Positions 8,788-16,103 of a stretch of 16,141 nt of DNA are shown here, in pieces. The number at the start of each line of letters is the position of its first letter. Positions within the stretch are counted from its first letter, which is position 1. The notes under the pieces are model-generated. The model was not told where the DNA came from. It did no database searches and saw only the letters and a list, made by a program, of their open reading frames with translations. Both the position numbers and the translations under genes were made by a program. Source of the stretch: an uncultured Plesiomonas sp. (GTDB lineage: Bacteria; Pseudomonadota; Gammaproteobacteria; Enterobacterales; CAMTGL01); NCBI GenBank assembly GCA_947071955.1, contig CAMTGL010000018.1, forward strand, positions 1 through 16,141. The letters are read 5' to 3'.

Positions 8788-9771
8788 TTATTTCCCTCCC
8801 TTGCGTAGACGTGGGTCTAGAACGACATACAGCAAGTCAGCAATGAAGTTGAACGTCAGCATAAAGACACACATCAACAGAAGCTGACCTTGAATTACCT
8901 GATAATCACGCGCCAGAATTGCTTTATAAAGTACGGTACCAAGACCTGGGTAGTTAAAGACGATTTCGATAATTAACTGACCACCAATTGCCGTACCTAA
9001 TGCCATCGAGAGTGCGGTAACGGTTGGCAGAATGGCGTTACGGGCCGCGTAGTTAAAGACCACTCGGTTTTGGCTCAAGCCTTTGGCTTTTGCCATGGTG
9101 ATAAAGTCTTCGTTTAGTAGGTTAATCATGTTGTTACGCATGGTGATCAAAAAACCACCGACTTGAATCAGCGCAGCACAACCGACGGGCATGATGGCGT
9201 GGTACAGCACATCACTGATAAATTCCCAGCTAAACGCAGGCTCTGTACCGGGGGTGAATGCATAACTGGTAGGGAACCATTGCAGACCGACACCAAAGGT
9301 AAACAGTGCCAGCAGAGCGACGACTACCGGAGGAACGGCTTGAAAGACCATCATCAGTGGAGAGGCGATGGAGTCGTAGCGGCTTCCGCGGAACCATGCC
9401 GCAAAAATACCCATCACTGAGCCAATGGCAAAGGCAACGATAATGGCAGTACCGGCAAGAAATAGTGACCAGCCAAATGCAGAGGCTAAAACGTCATTGA
9501 CGGTAGCGGGGAAGAACTGTGTGGATATCCCTAATTGGCCACTGAAAATACTTTTGATATAGGTTAAATATTGTTGCCACATTGGGGCATCAACAAACCC
9601 GAACATTTTTTTCAGTGCTTCGATTTTTTCTGGTGTTACTTGTGCTGTTGCCGAAGCAAACATCATGGTAACGGGATCACCGGGCATAGCACGCGGCAGT
9701 GCAAAATTAATCGTCGCGGCGACCATAAATGCGACGAGATAAAAAGATAAACGTCTAATAAAAAAGCCCAT
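8788..9771 (-). CDS. Oligosaccharide ABC transporter permease, DppB/OppB-like
   Basis: A 327-residue inner-membrane permease. The first hydrophobic span is at about residues 9-27, followed by the family's periplasmic GDPV segment (31-34). More spans lie at about 101-126, 135-162, 188-210, 247-272 and 295-318. The EAA-like loop that docks on an ATPase is at about 222-249 (DFITMAKAKGLSQ onwards). Its start at 9771 has AAGG sequences about 9-17 nt upstream. It is the first gene after the 172 bp spacer that follows the binding-protein gene. That spacer contains two stem-loops, so its expression probably depends on read-through from the binding-protein gene. Function in (GlcNAc)n import is inferred from context; the family itself carries peptides, sugars and metals. 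Confidence 0.93.
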   Translation of the reverse strand: MGFFIRRLSFYLVAFMVAATINFALPRAMPGDPVTMMFASATAQVTPEKIEALKKMFGFVDAPMWQQYLTYIKSIFSGQLGISTQFFPATVNDVLASAFGWSLFLAGTAIIVAFAIGSVMGIFAAWFRGSRYDSIASPLMMVFQAVPPVVVALLALFTFGVGLQWFPTSYAFTPGTEPAFSWEFISDVLYHAIMPVGCAALIQVGGFLITMRNNMINLLNEDFITMAKAKGLSQNRVVFNYAARNAILPTVTALSMALGTAIGGQLIIEIVFNYPGLGTVLYKAILARDYQVIQGQLLLMCVFMLTFNFIADLLYVVLDPRLRKGGK

Positions 9772-9850
9772 AACTCACACCTTTCCTTAAGAATTTTTGT
9801 CCTTGGATTCCTTGTCTGGCACCGCTTTTTATAATTATTAGGGTAAAGAA

Positions 9851-9900
9851 AACCCCCTGGCTCCGTTCGGCCAGCTTGCTTGGCGGATATACAGGGGGTT
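9851..9900 (-). terminator. Stem-loop with U-rich tail between binding-protein and permease genes: likely partial terminator
   Basis: A perfect 9-bp inverted repeat pairs AACCCCCTG (9851-9859) with CAGGGGGTT (9892-9900). The 32-nt interior has further short pairing (GCCA with TGGC). On the transcribed strand the stem is followed directly by TTTTCTTT, the form of an intrinsic terminator. Because the downstream permease genes have no obvious promoter of their own, I read it as a leaky terminator that lets the binding protein be made in excess over the membrane parts, a common arrangement in binding-protein transport operons. Confidence 0.75.
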
Positions 9901-9911
9901 GAAGATTAATG

Positions 9912-9936
9912 GAGGCCTGAGCCAACCCCAGGCCTC
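9912..9936 (-). repeat. Stem-loop directly after the binding-protein stop codon
   Basis: GAGGCCTG (9912-9919) pairs perfectly with CAGGCCTC (9929-9936) around a 9-nt loop, beginning 7 nt after the stop codon of the binding-protein gene. No U-rich run follows, so it is unlikely to terminate by itself. A 3' mRNA-stabilising hairpin that protects the binding-protein message from exonucleases is the best guess. It lies immediately upstream, in the direction of transcription, of the terminator-like hairpin at 9851-9900. Confidence 0.65.
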
Positions 9937-9943
9937 AGGTCTG

Positions 9944-11620
9944 TTAAGACTGTTTCGGTGTTAAAGACAGAACTTGCAGTAAACGCTCTGGGTAACCGGC
10001 CCAAATTTGTGGACGAGCAACTGGATTCTTCTCATTAAACCAGCCGTCGAAACGCTTGGTGTTGTACTGGAAGAATTCAACACCACTGTATACAGGAACG
10101 GTGATCTGTTGAGACGCAACGCGCTCTTGGATCTGGTTCATGATTTCGTGCTGCTCTTTTTTGTCTGCAGTTTTGTTGAAAGAGTCCAGCAGTTTATCTA
10201 GCTGAGCATCTTTGTAGTGGTGCATGGCGAAACGACCAAATTGCTCACCACCTTGATACTTAGAGTTAAACGCAGTATCAAAGTATTTGAACGGTGTTGG
10301 GCCGTGGAAGTAGTTGGTGAAGGCTGCATCGTAGTCACCTTTCGCCATTTTGGTGTTCAGCACGGCAAATTCTGGTGTTGCTGATTTCGCTTTGATACCC
10401 ACATCAGCCAGTTGTTCAACACCCAGCTGTACGACGTTGTTAAAGTCAGTCCAACCGTTCGGGCTGATAATGGTCAGCTCCAGTTTCTTACCGGTTGGTG
10501 TTTCAACAAAGCCGTCACCGTTGGTGTCTTTAAAGCCAGCTTTTGCCAACAACTCTTTCGCGCCTTTCACATCATGCGTCATGAATGGCTTGTATTTGTT
10601 GTGTGTGCCTTCGCTTGCCCAGTTTTTAAATGCAGCACCGATACCGGATGCATAGTCGTTCACAACACCGTTACCGTAGGCGGCGATATCAATGATAGCT
10701 TGGCGATCAAGTGCCATTGAGAATGCACGGCGGAAATCAACGTTGTTAACGGCTTCATTAGTGGCCGCATTCGGGCTCTTGAAGTTCAGCAGGAATGCTG
10801 TAGAGCCTGCTGGGGTATACCAGTATTTATGCGTTGGTGATGCTGCAGCATAAGTACGGTCGATATCAGGAATGAACGAAGAGGTCCAGTCCAGCTCGCT
10901 GTTGACGATTTTAGCCAGTAGCTGATCGTTGTTTGCGATTTGTGGCATACGCAGACAGTCAACTTTGACTTTGTCTTTTTCCCAGTAATTTGGGTTTTCA
11001 CACTGTACGTACAGTTGTGGTGTGAAGGTATCGATTTGGGTGTACGGGCCGCTACCTACTGGATTTTCGTTAGTGAAGGTGACAGGGTCTTTCACTTTTT
11101 CCCATACGTGTTTTGCAACAACAGGGACTTTAACGATTTCGTTAGCAACCGCAGTGTTGACTTCGACCAAATCAAATTTAACTTGGTTAGTGCCTACTTT
11201 CTCGGCTTTAGAAATCCATTTGTAAATACCGACGGTATCTAGCTCTGGGTGTTTTTTCACCATGTCGAATGAGAAAACAACGTCATCAGCGCTGAATGGT
11301 TGGCCATCAGACCACTTAACACCATCACGGATGTCAAAGGTGACGCTCTTCAGATCAGGTGACATAGTGAAGCCTGTTGCCAAACGGAAAACAGGTTCGT
11401 TACCCTTCATTTCGTTAAATACAACCAATGGCTCGTAAATGAAGTCAGTGGTAGTACGCAGAGCTGTATTCAGGTACGGGTTGAAGTTTCTAACAAATGC
11501 AGTGAAGAAGTCTGGGACAATGGTGACCATTGATTTTTCTGCCGCAACAGTTGCAGTTGCAGAGAGGCCAGAGGTTACCGCTGCTAACAGTGCTACCGCA
11601 ATTTTTGTCTTCCTAAGCAT
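9944..11620 (-). CDS. cbp: Periplasmic chitin-oligosaccharide-binding protein CBP (SBP_bac_5 family)
   Basis: A 558-residue solute-binding protein that captures (GlcNAc)n in the periplasm and hands it to the ABC permeases. In V. cholerae the same protein also binds the ChiS periplasmic domain and keeps it off when no sugar is present. A signal peptide is clear: positive RKTK at 3-6, a hydrophobic stretch at 7-20, and likely cleavage after Ala27 (ATVAA/EKS). The SBP_bac_5 signature lies around 99-121 (RDGVKWSDGQPFSADDVVF). Trp390 and Trp540 become 363 and 513 in mature numbering. As I recall these are the two sugar-stacking tryptophans of the V. harveyi chitooligosaccharide-binding protein, which supports sugar rather than peptide binding. 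Start at 11620 has AAGGA 6 nt upstream. It is the first gene of the transport and catabolic operon and has a long leader. Peptide-transporter annotation would be misleading. Confidence 0.94.
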   Translation of the reverse strand: MLRKTKIAVALLAAVTSGLSATATVAAEKSMVTIVPDFFTAFVRNFNPYLNTALRTTTDFIYEPLVVFNEMKGNEPVFRLATGFTMSPDLKSVTFDIRDGVKWSDGQPFSADDVVFSFDMVKKHPELDTVGIYKWISKAEKVGTNQVKFDLVEVNTAVANEIVKVPVVAKHVWEKVKDPVTFTNENPVGSGPYTQIDTFTPQLYVQCENPNYWEKDKVKVDCLRMPQIANNDQLLAKIVNSELDWTSSFIPDIDRTYAAASPTHKYWYTPAGSTAFLLNFKSPNAATNEAVNNVDFRRAFSMALDRQAIIDIAAYGNGVVNDYASGIGAAFKNWASEGTHNKYKPFMTHDVKGAKELLAKAGFKDTNGDGFVETPTGKKLELTIISPNGWTDFNNVVQLGVEQLADVGIKAKSATPEFAVLNTKMAKGDYDAAFTNYFHGPTPFKYFDTAFNSKYQGGEQFGRFAMHHYKDAQLDKLLDSFNKTADKKEQHEIMNQIQERVASQQITVPVYSGVEFFQYNTKRFDGWFNEKNPVARPQIWAGYPERLLQVLSLTPKQS

Positions 11621-11632
11621 AGCTGTTCCTTA

Positions 11633-11760
11633 CTATTTGCTTATTAGTTTTGATGCAGTGGTAAGTACAGAAGTTATCAAAAAAGTGAAACTAAACTGTC
11701 TTACTTGCTGTCGGCCATCGTTATACATCTCCTATTTCTCTCCCCGTAGTAACGATGGCA
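11633..11760 (-). promoter_or_regulatory. Leader/promoter-proximal region of cbp with two perfect inverted repeats
   Basis: Within 140 nt upstream of cbp are GCCATCGTTA (11714-11723) and its exact reverse complement TAACGATGGC (11750-11759), 26 nt apart. Nearer the gene are TTTTGAT (11648-11654) and ATCAAAA (11676-11682), 21 nt apart. A TATAAC -10-like hexamer reads 11725 to 11720 on the minus strand with no recognisable -35, as expected of an activator-dependent promoter. ChiS is known to bind the chb promoter directly in V. cholerae, so the 10-bp repeat is a candidate operator. It could instead be a stem-loop in the mRNA leader. Which of these holds cannot be settled from sequence. Confidence 0.4.
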
Positions 11761-12030
11761 TTTCCTGCTTCAGCAATCTAAGGAAACGCTTCTTTGCTAA
11801 ATGCGTCAATCTACGGTTTCGTTAATATCGTAAAACTTGCTGGTTTTCACGTTAAAAACGGCAAAAGTATTGTGATGGCCGAAGAGCACCTGCATCGGGG
11901 TGTGATTTGAGTTCCGAATTTATTCCTGAAAAATGTAATTATTAATACAATTTATTTTACTTAACATGTTGATTTTATAGTTATTAATTTATTTTAAATT
12001 GTAAATTTATGTAATAAAAGGATGCTGTTT

Positions 12031-12053
12031 GTTTTTTCGCTAGCGTAAAAAAC
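12031..12053. repeat. A/T-flanked palindrome centred on CGCTAGCG
   Basis: Six T residues (12032-12037), the palindrome CGCTAGCG (12038-12045), one extra T, then six A residues (12047-12052), bounded by G and C. Apart from the single extra base it is fully symmetric. It lies next to the AT-rich block upstream of cbp. The T-run is on the wrong side for an intrinsic terminator in either direction, so a protein-binding site is more likely. Confidence 0.4.
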
Positions 12054-12069
12054 CGTCAGAGTGAAATCG

Positions 12070-12085
12070 TGTGATTAGTATCTCA
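12070..12085. promoter_or_regulatory. CRP-like binding site
   Basis: TGTGA-TTAGTA-TCTCA matches the TGTGA-N6-TCACA core at 9 of 10 defined positions. It lies about 450 bp upstream of the cbp start and about 240 bp downstream of the chiS stop. CRP is a known activator of chitobiose genes in V. cholerae. The distance from cbp is long for direct activation unless the promoter lies well upstream of the gene, so the role is uncertain. Confidence 0.4.
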
Positions 12086-12289
12086 ATCCCGTCATCTAAT
12101 TATGCTTGATGTGTTTTATCGGCCATTATTGCCGGTTTATAGCGCTATTCATTGGGATAAGAGCGTAGTTTTGAAGAGGCTTTTAGGGCAGTAATTAGGT
12201 GAGTAATATACCGTTTGGCTGACTTGGTTTTTATTGAGGTGTCAGAGTACTAAATGGCAGTAGAGTAACTATTGTGCGGGTAGCCAAGT

Positions 12290-12313
12290 GTCGGCAGCGT
12301 GGAGCCTGCCGAC
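12290..12313 (-). other. Stem-loop 3' of chiS
   Basis: GTCGGCAG (12290-12297) and CTGCCGAC (12306-12313) form a perfect 8-bp stem with an 8-nt loop, starting 9 nt after the chiS stop codon. No U-rich run follows on the minus strand, so it is not a standard intrinsic terminator. It may stabilise the chiS 3' end or assist factor-dependent termination. Confidence 0.5.
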
Positions 12314-12322
12314 AAAGGTGCG

Positions 12323-15300
12323 CTATTTTAATAACTGTTGCAGTTGCTGACGCAGGTTTTCAAGTATTGTTCGATTATCATTTCGTTTTTTACTGTGCTG
12401 TAAGACAAAATCAAGGGTGCTTAAGACTGTACGCCAGCGCGGTGTTTTTGGCAGCGTTTCAATTTGTAGGTATTTATCTAGGGTACGTGTTTGTAGCGTG
12501 CCACGGTCAATATAAACCCGCCATAATCCGCTCTGTTCGGCCAGATCAAACTTCCCTTTTCCGCTGCTCTCTTCCCAGTATGTTAGGGTGATTTTCATTG
12601 CATTGACAATGACTTCACGTAATTTGGCATCACGCTCTTCGCTGCCCTGTAGACGTTCGGCCAGTTCTGCAAATTCACTGCCTAAGGCGCGCAGTTGTTC
12701 AAGATCGGCTTGATTGCCGTTATGTGCAAAGGTTGCCAGAGACTCCAGCGCATTCTCAAGGGTTTGTACGCGCTGATTGGGTAAGGTTGCGCCGTGTTTA
12801 AAAATAACCAGATAACCGAGGTCGGTGCTAGCCGGCAAACGTGATAGCTGGATGGCATGTTCCCGTGGCTCACCATTGATTGTCAGGGTAACATCACCCT
12901 GATAAAACTCATGCGATGAGGGAAGAAGTGCCGACAGCGGTTGGTGCAGCCAATCATTGAGTGAGTGCTGTGTGAGTTCGTTATCCGGCGTATGCAGTAG
13001 CAGTTGTGCCGCTTTATTTGCCAGTTTGATATTACCGTTGATATCGGTCAGCAAAATAGGTTCTATGCTGTGTTCAAGCAGGGTAAGCAGACGTTGCTGT
13101 AGACTTTTTAAGCTGCTGATCAGTGTCTGCTCTTGTTTGAGGGTTTGCTGCAATTGCCGATTTTCTTGTTGAATGCCCGCAATTTTTTGGGTATCAAGCT
13201 GAGTTTGAATACGGGCAAGCAACTCATCTTGGCAGAAGGGCTTGGTCAGGTAATCATTGGCACCGGCGCTGAAACCTCGGACGATCTCTTCCGGCTGGCT
13301 GAGAGCGGTTAGCATAATAATCGGCAGTTGCACGCGGTCAAAGTGTTCGCGCAGTGCTTTACAGACATCATAACCGGTGATCTCCGGCATCATCACATCG
13401 AGTAATACCAGATCAGGCTCATGCTCTAGGCAGTAGCGAATAGCGTCTTCCCCGTGGGTAACACTGCACAGGTTAAAGCCTGACAAGCTCAGGTAGTTAT
13501 AGAGGATCTGGATATTAATCGGTTCGTCATCAACAATCAGGATATGTGGTGCAAGTGGATCAGTAACAGGTTGAGTGGCAAGCAGCGTAGGGATGATCGG
13601 GGTGTTTGGCGTAGCGGCCATACGCCCCGCAGTATGGTTTGTCGGTTCGGTCATCGTGTTTGTTGAGCTGATGGAATCTGCCGTATGCGCTGCATTTAGA
13701 GGCTGTTTTTCCGATACGGTGGTCTGCGACAACGGCAGGGTAAATCGGAATGTTGAGCCTATCATAGGTTCGGTTTGTACGCTGAGTGAGCCTTGCATGA
13801 GCTCGACTAATTGTCGGCTAATACTCAGCCCCAGACCAAGGCCAGATCCGATACTTTGCCGACTGGCTTGGACCAACGGTTCGAAAATAGCCTGAACCAT
13901 CTCAGGTTGAATACCCTGCCCGGTATCACGAACCGATATGACCAGTGAGTCATCATGCTGTTCGGCAGAGAGAATGATTTTACCTTCACTGGTAAATTTG
14001 ATGGCGTTGCCAAGTAGGTTATACAAAATCTGTTCTAGCCGCTGTTCGTCAGCAATAACATGCGGGGTTTGTGCTGATATGCGGTTAATAATTTTGACCG
14101 GTTTATCTGTTAACAGATGCTGTGATAGCTCAATAACGACACTGGCAGCAGCACTGACATCAACCGATTGTACGTGCAGCGAGAGATCGCCGTAGCGCAT
14201 TTTATGGTAATCGAGCAGTTCATTGACCAGTTTAGAGAGACGGTGACCGCTTTTGGCTATCATAGCCAGTTGATGTTCTTGCTGTGGAGTGAGCACGCCA
14301 ACAGCTCCTGCCAGCATAGATTCTGCAATACCGAGCATTCCATGCAAAGGGGTACGAAGCTCATGTGAGGTGTTGGCCAGAAACTCATCTTTTAGTTTAT
14401 CAGCGGCCTGCAGCTCGGTGTTTTGAATTTCAATGACCGCCACCTTTTGAGCTAATTCATCATTTTGCGCTTTAATCAGGTCGAGCTGATCGCGGATAGA
14501 GGCCTGCATAAAGGCAAAGCTTTTGGCCAGACTGCCGAGCTCGTCATCACGATTTTGCCCAGCAATAGGGTGATCAAGATTGCCATCAGAAACTTCTTTG
14601 GCGGCATCCATTAACTGTTTAATCGGGGCGGTAATTGAGTTGGATAGCCAGTGGGAGACTAAAATAACGGCCGCGAGGGTGAGCATCATAATCGCTAAAA
14701 AGAGCTTTTTGGCTGACTCTATTCGTGCAAATGCCTCTTCTGCTTTGGTCTCGGTAATTAGCCCCCATGATTGTCCGAAGACTGAGAGTGGCGTAAAGGC
14801 GGCGATCACCGGTGCGCCGTTAATGGATGTGCTGTTGCCGTTGCCGGTTTTTCCTGCGGTAACTTGTTGAATTAATGGGCTGGTTAACGGCTGAGGTTGT
14901 GCTGTTTGCTGGGCATACATCGGCGTGACGCCTCGGGCGATATTATCGTGCCCGACTAGAATAATAGAGCTGGTTTTACCGAGCAGTTGAGCATCACTTA
15001 AGATGCTGTTTAATTTACGCTTTGTTAGCTGAAAGATGAAAATAGAGTGTAAATAGCCATTTTGCTCAACCGGTGCGGCAAGGTAGGCCACATGCTCTTT
15101 GGTGATGGGATCTACGGCAAAATCGATAAATATTAGCGGTGTTTTTTTCAGTTTACTGGCTTGGATGGTGTGCTGTTCTGTGGCTAAAAGAGTCTGCTTA
15201 AAGGCCTCTGATAAGGGGCTGTTTTTCCACGGGCCTTGCAGTAAGTTGGTGCCAAAGTTACGGTTTTTCATCACCGAATAGACAATATCGCCCTGTGTAT

Positions 15301-15805
15301 TGGCAATTAAGATGTCTGAAAAATCAGAGAACCGCAGTTTTTCAACAAATGAAGGGTGAAAACGGCTGTGCAGTAACCGATAGCGCTCACTGCCGACATA
15401 CGCACCGTACCCTTGTGGGGGTTCGGCGTTCAGGCGGGTGCTGGGTTTATCACCGCTGCCGGGGATGTAGCGGTTTTGGGCATTCATTCGGGCTTGTTCA
15501 TCGTTATCGCCGAGCATTTGAAAGGCGTTTACGAGACCATAAAAACGCCCTCCGGCTGCCGAGGCGAGTTCGGTATTCACAAAGCCGAGGACTTGTTCTT
15601 CAAGGGAGTGAAAGTAGTCGTTTAACTGGTTTTTTTTAATATCACGAGCCGCAACGAGATAGTTATTGGTTTGCTCGGTCAGATCGGTAGCATGTACTTT
15701 TAATAAAAACCATGCCGTAAGGCTAAATGGGATCGTACCGATGAGCAAAAATGCCAACATCAGTTTGGGCTGTAGTTTTTTATAAAAGAGGGATTTTAAT
15801 GCCAT
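12323..15805 (-). CDS. chiS: ChiS: membrane-bound hybrid histidine kinase controlling chitin use
   Basis: A 1160-residue inner-membrane regulator. Order of parts: first membrane span (about 14-36); periplasmic Cache-like sensor (about 40-365); second span (about 367-386); HAMP (about 388-440) and coiled coil; HisKA with His481 in HELRTP; HATPase with the N-box around 590-602, DTGQG (627-631) and the Gly-rich lid (653-660); a Ser/Thr/Pro-rich linker (about 697-752); receiver with Asp759/760, phospho-acceptor Asp803, Thr833 and Lys855; coiled coil (about 878-905); PAS-like region (about 908-1003); and a C-terminal domain from about 1035. In V. cholerae ChiS the C-terminal region binds DNA at the chb promoter directly, without a separate response regulator, and unliganded CBP represses it. 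All classical phosphotransfer residues are intact here. The ribosome-binding sequence before the ATG at 15805 is weak (AACGAG). Transcribed in the same direction as cbp but 702 bp away. Confidence 0.95.
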   Translation of the reverse strand: MALKSLFYKKLQPKLMLAFLLIGTIPFSLTAWFLLKVHATDLTEQTNNYLVAARDIKKNQLNDYFHSLEEQVLGFVNTELASAAGGRFYGLVNAFQMLGDNDEQARMNAQNRYIPGSGDKPSTRLNAEPPQGYGAYVGSERYRLLHSRFHPSFVEKLRFSDFSDILIANTQGDIVYSVMKNRNFGTNLLQGPWKNSPLSEAFKQTLLATEQHTIQASKLKKTPLIFIDFAVDPITKEHVAYLAAPVEQNGYLHSIFIFQLTKRKLNSILSDAQLLGKTSSIILVGHDNIARGVTPMYAQQTAQPQPLTSPLIQQVTAGKTGNGNSTSINGAPVIAAFTPLSVFGQSWGLITETKAEEAFARIESAKKLFLAIMMLTLAAVILVSHWLSNSITAPIKQLMDAAKEVSDGNLDHPIAGQNRDDELGSLAKSFAFMQASIRDQLDLIKAQNDELAQKVAVIEIQNTELQAADKLKDEFLANTSHELRTPLHGMLGIAESMLAGAVGVLTPQQEHQLAMIAKSGHRLSKLVNELLDYHKMRYGDLSLHVQSVDVSAAASVVIELSQHLLTDKPVKIINRISAQTPHVIADEQRLEQILYNLLGNAIKFTSEGKIILSAEQHDDSLVISVRDTGQGIQPEMVQAIFEPLVQASRQSIGSGLGLGLSISRQLVELMQGSLSVQTEPMIGSTFRFTLPLSQTTVSEKQPLNAAHTADSISSTNTMTEPTNHTAGRMAATPNTPIIPTLLATQPVTDPLAPHILIVDDEPINIQILYNYLSLSGFNLCSVTHGEDAIRYCLEHEPDLVLLDVMMPEITGYDVCKALREHFDRVQLPIIMLTALSQPEEIVRGFSAGANDYLTKPFCQDELLARIQTQLDTQKIAGIQQENRQLQQTLKQEQTLISSLKSLQQRLLTLLEHSIEPILLTDINGNIKLANKAAQLLLHTPDNELTQHSLNDWLHQPLSALLPSSHEFYQGDVTLTINGEPREHAIQLSRLPASTDLGYLVIFKHGATLPNQRVQTLENALESLATFAHNGNQADLEQLRALGSEFAELAERLQGSEERDAKLREVIVNAMKITLTYWEESSGKGKFDLAEQSGLWRVYIDRGTLQTRTLDKYLQIETLPKTPRWRTVLSTLDFVLQHSKKRNDNRTILENLRQQLQQLLK

Positions 15806-15942
15806 TGCTCGTTAAATGATCTCGTATCCGGAAAAACAGGGATGTGCTGTTTTAACGTGAATGACAAGATGTCTGCAATCAAAGAGGCCAAATAGTGTGC
15901 TTCTCTGCGCAAATATTGTGAATAAAGAGCATGAAAAGTGAA

Positions 15943-15948
15943 ATTATA
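15943..15948 (-). promoter_or_regulatory. Candidate chiS promoter -10 element
   Basis: A perfect TATAAT reads 15948 to 15943 on the minus strand, about 140 bp before the chiS start and downstream of the tRNA terminator, so it is well placed to drive chiS. No good -35 hexamer is seen 16-18 nt upstream (AAAACG region). Transcription would leave a leader of about 130 nt. The rest of the 15806-16076 gap holds no gene that I can support. Confidence 0.4.
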
Positions 15949-16076
15949 CTACGTATGTAATTTGACGTTTTTTACGGGGTATTAATAGAGAAGTAGAGAA
16001 GAAAGAGGCCATCTGGCAGGATATGCAGAGATAAATAAGACGCTGAGAAATGGTTGGTTGGCTGAAATTTAGGCAC

Positions 16077-16097
16077 AAAAAAACGGCTCTCGCCGTT
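16077..16097 (-). terminator. Intrinsic terminator of the tRNA-Leu transcript
   Basis: AACGGC (16082-16087) pairs with GCCGTT (16092-16097) around a four-base loop. On the minus strand the stem runs into seven T residues (16083-16077). It lies 6 nt beyond the tRNA 3' end, and separates the tRNA transcription unit from chiS. Confidence 0.9.
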
Positions 16098-16103
16098 AAT
16101 TGT

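Larger units (their letters stand above)
11621..12322. other. 702 bp gene-free gap between chiS and cbp
   Basis: No convincing protein gene is present on either strand; the ORFs seen are short, lack ribosome-binding sites, or run through cbp in another frame. Contents going from chiS towards cbp are: a hairpin after chiS (12290-12313), a GTGAGTAA sequence at 12199, a CRP-like site (12070-12085), an A/T-flanked palindrome centred on CGCTAGCG (12031-12053), a very AT-rich stretch (about 11930-12020), and the cbp leader repeats (11648-11760). The AT-rich block is suited to H-NS-type binding or promoter melting. The gap is long for a locus otherwise so tightly packed, so it probably carries the main control region of the operon, possibly with a small RNA. 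Confidence 0.6.

Noticed and set aside
11439..11825. 128-codon plus-strand ORF starting inside cbp and extending into the intergenic gap
   Set aside because: Most of it is antisense to the clearly coding cbp gene; no ribosome-binding sequence or recognisable protein features. Treated as a shadow frame.
11898..11915. TGTGA near 11900 considered as a CRP site for cbp
   Set aside because: The second half-site (TTCCG) does not match TCACA; only a half-site.
12120..12134. CGGC/GCCG hairpin in the gap, considered as a chiS terminator
   Set aside because: Four-base stem, no U-run, and about 190 bp past the chiS stop.
12102..12194. 30-codon plus-strand ORF in the chiS-cbp gap (starts MLDVFYRPLL)
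   Set aside because: No Shine-Dalgarno sequence and no promoter in evidence; a short open frame of this length is expected by chance. Worth revisiting only if conserved.
12199..12210. GTGAGTAA resembling half of a SlmA site (SlmA activates chb in V. cholerae)
   Set aside because: Only one half matches; the second half of the palindrome is absent and the site is nearly 600 bp from cbp.
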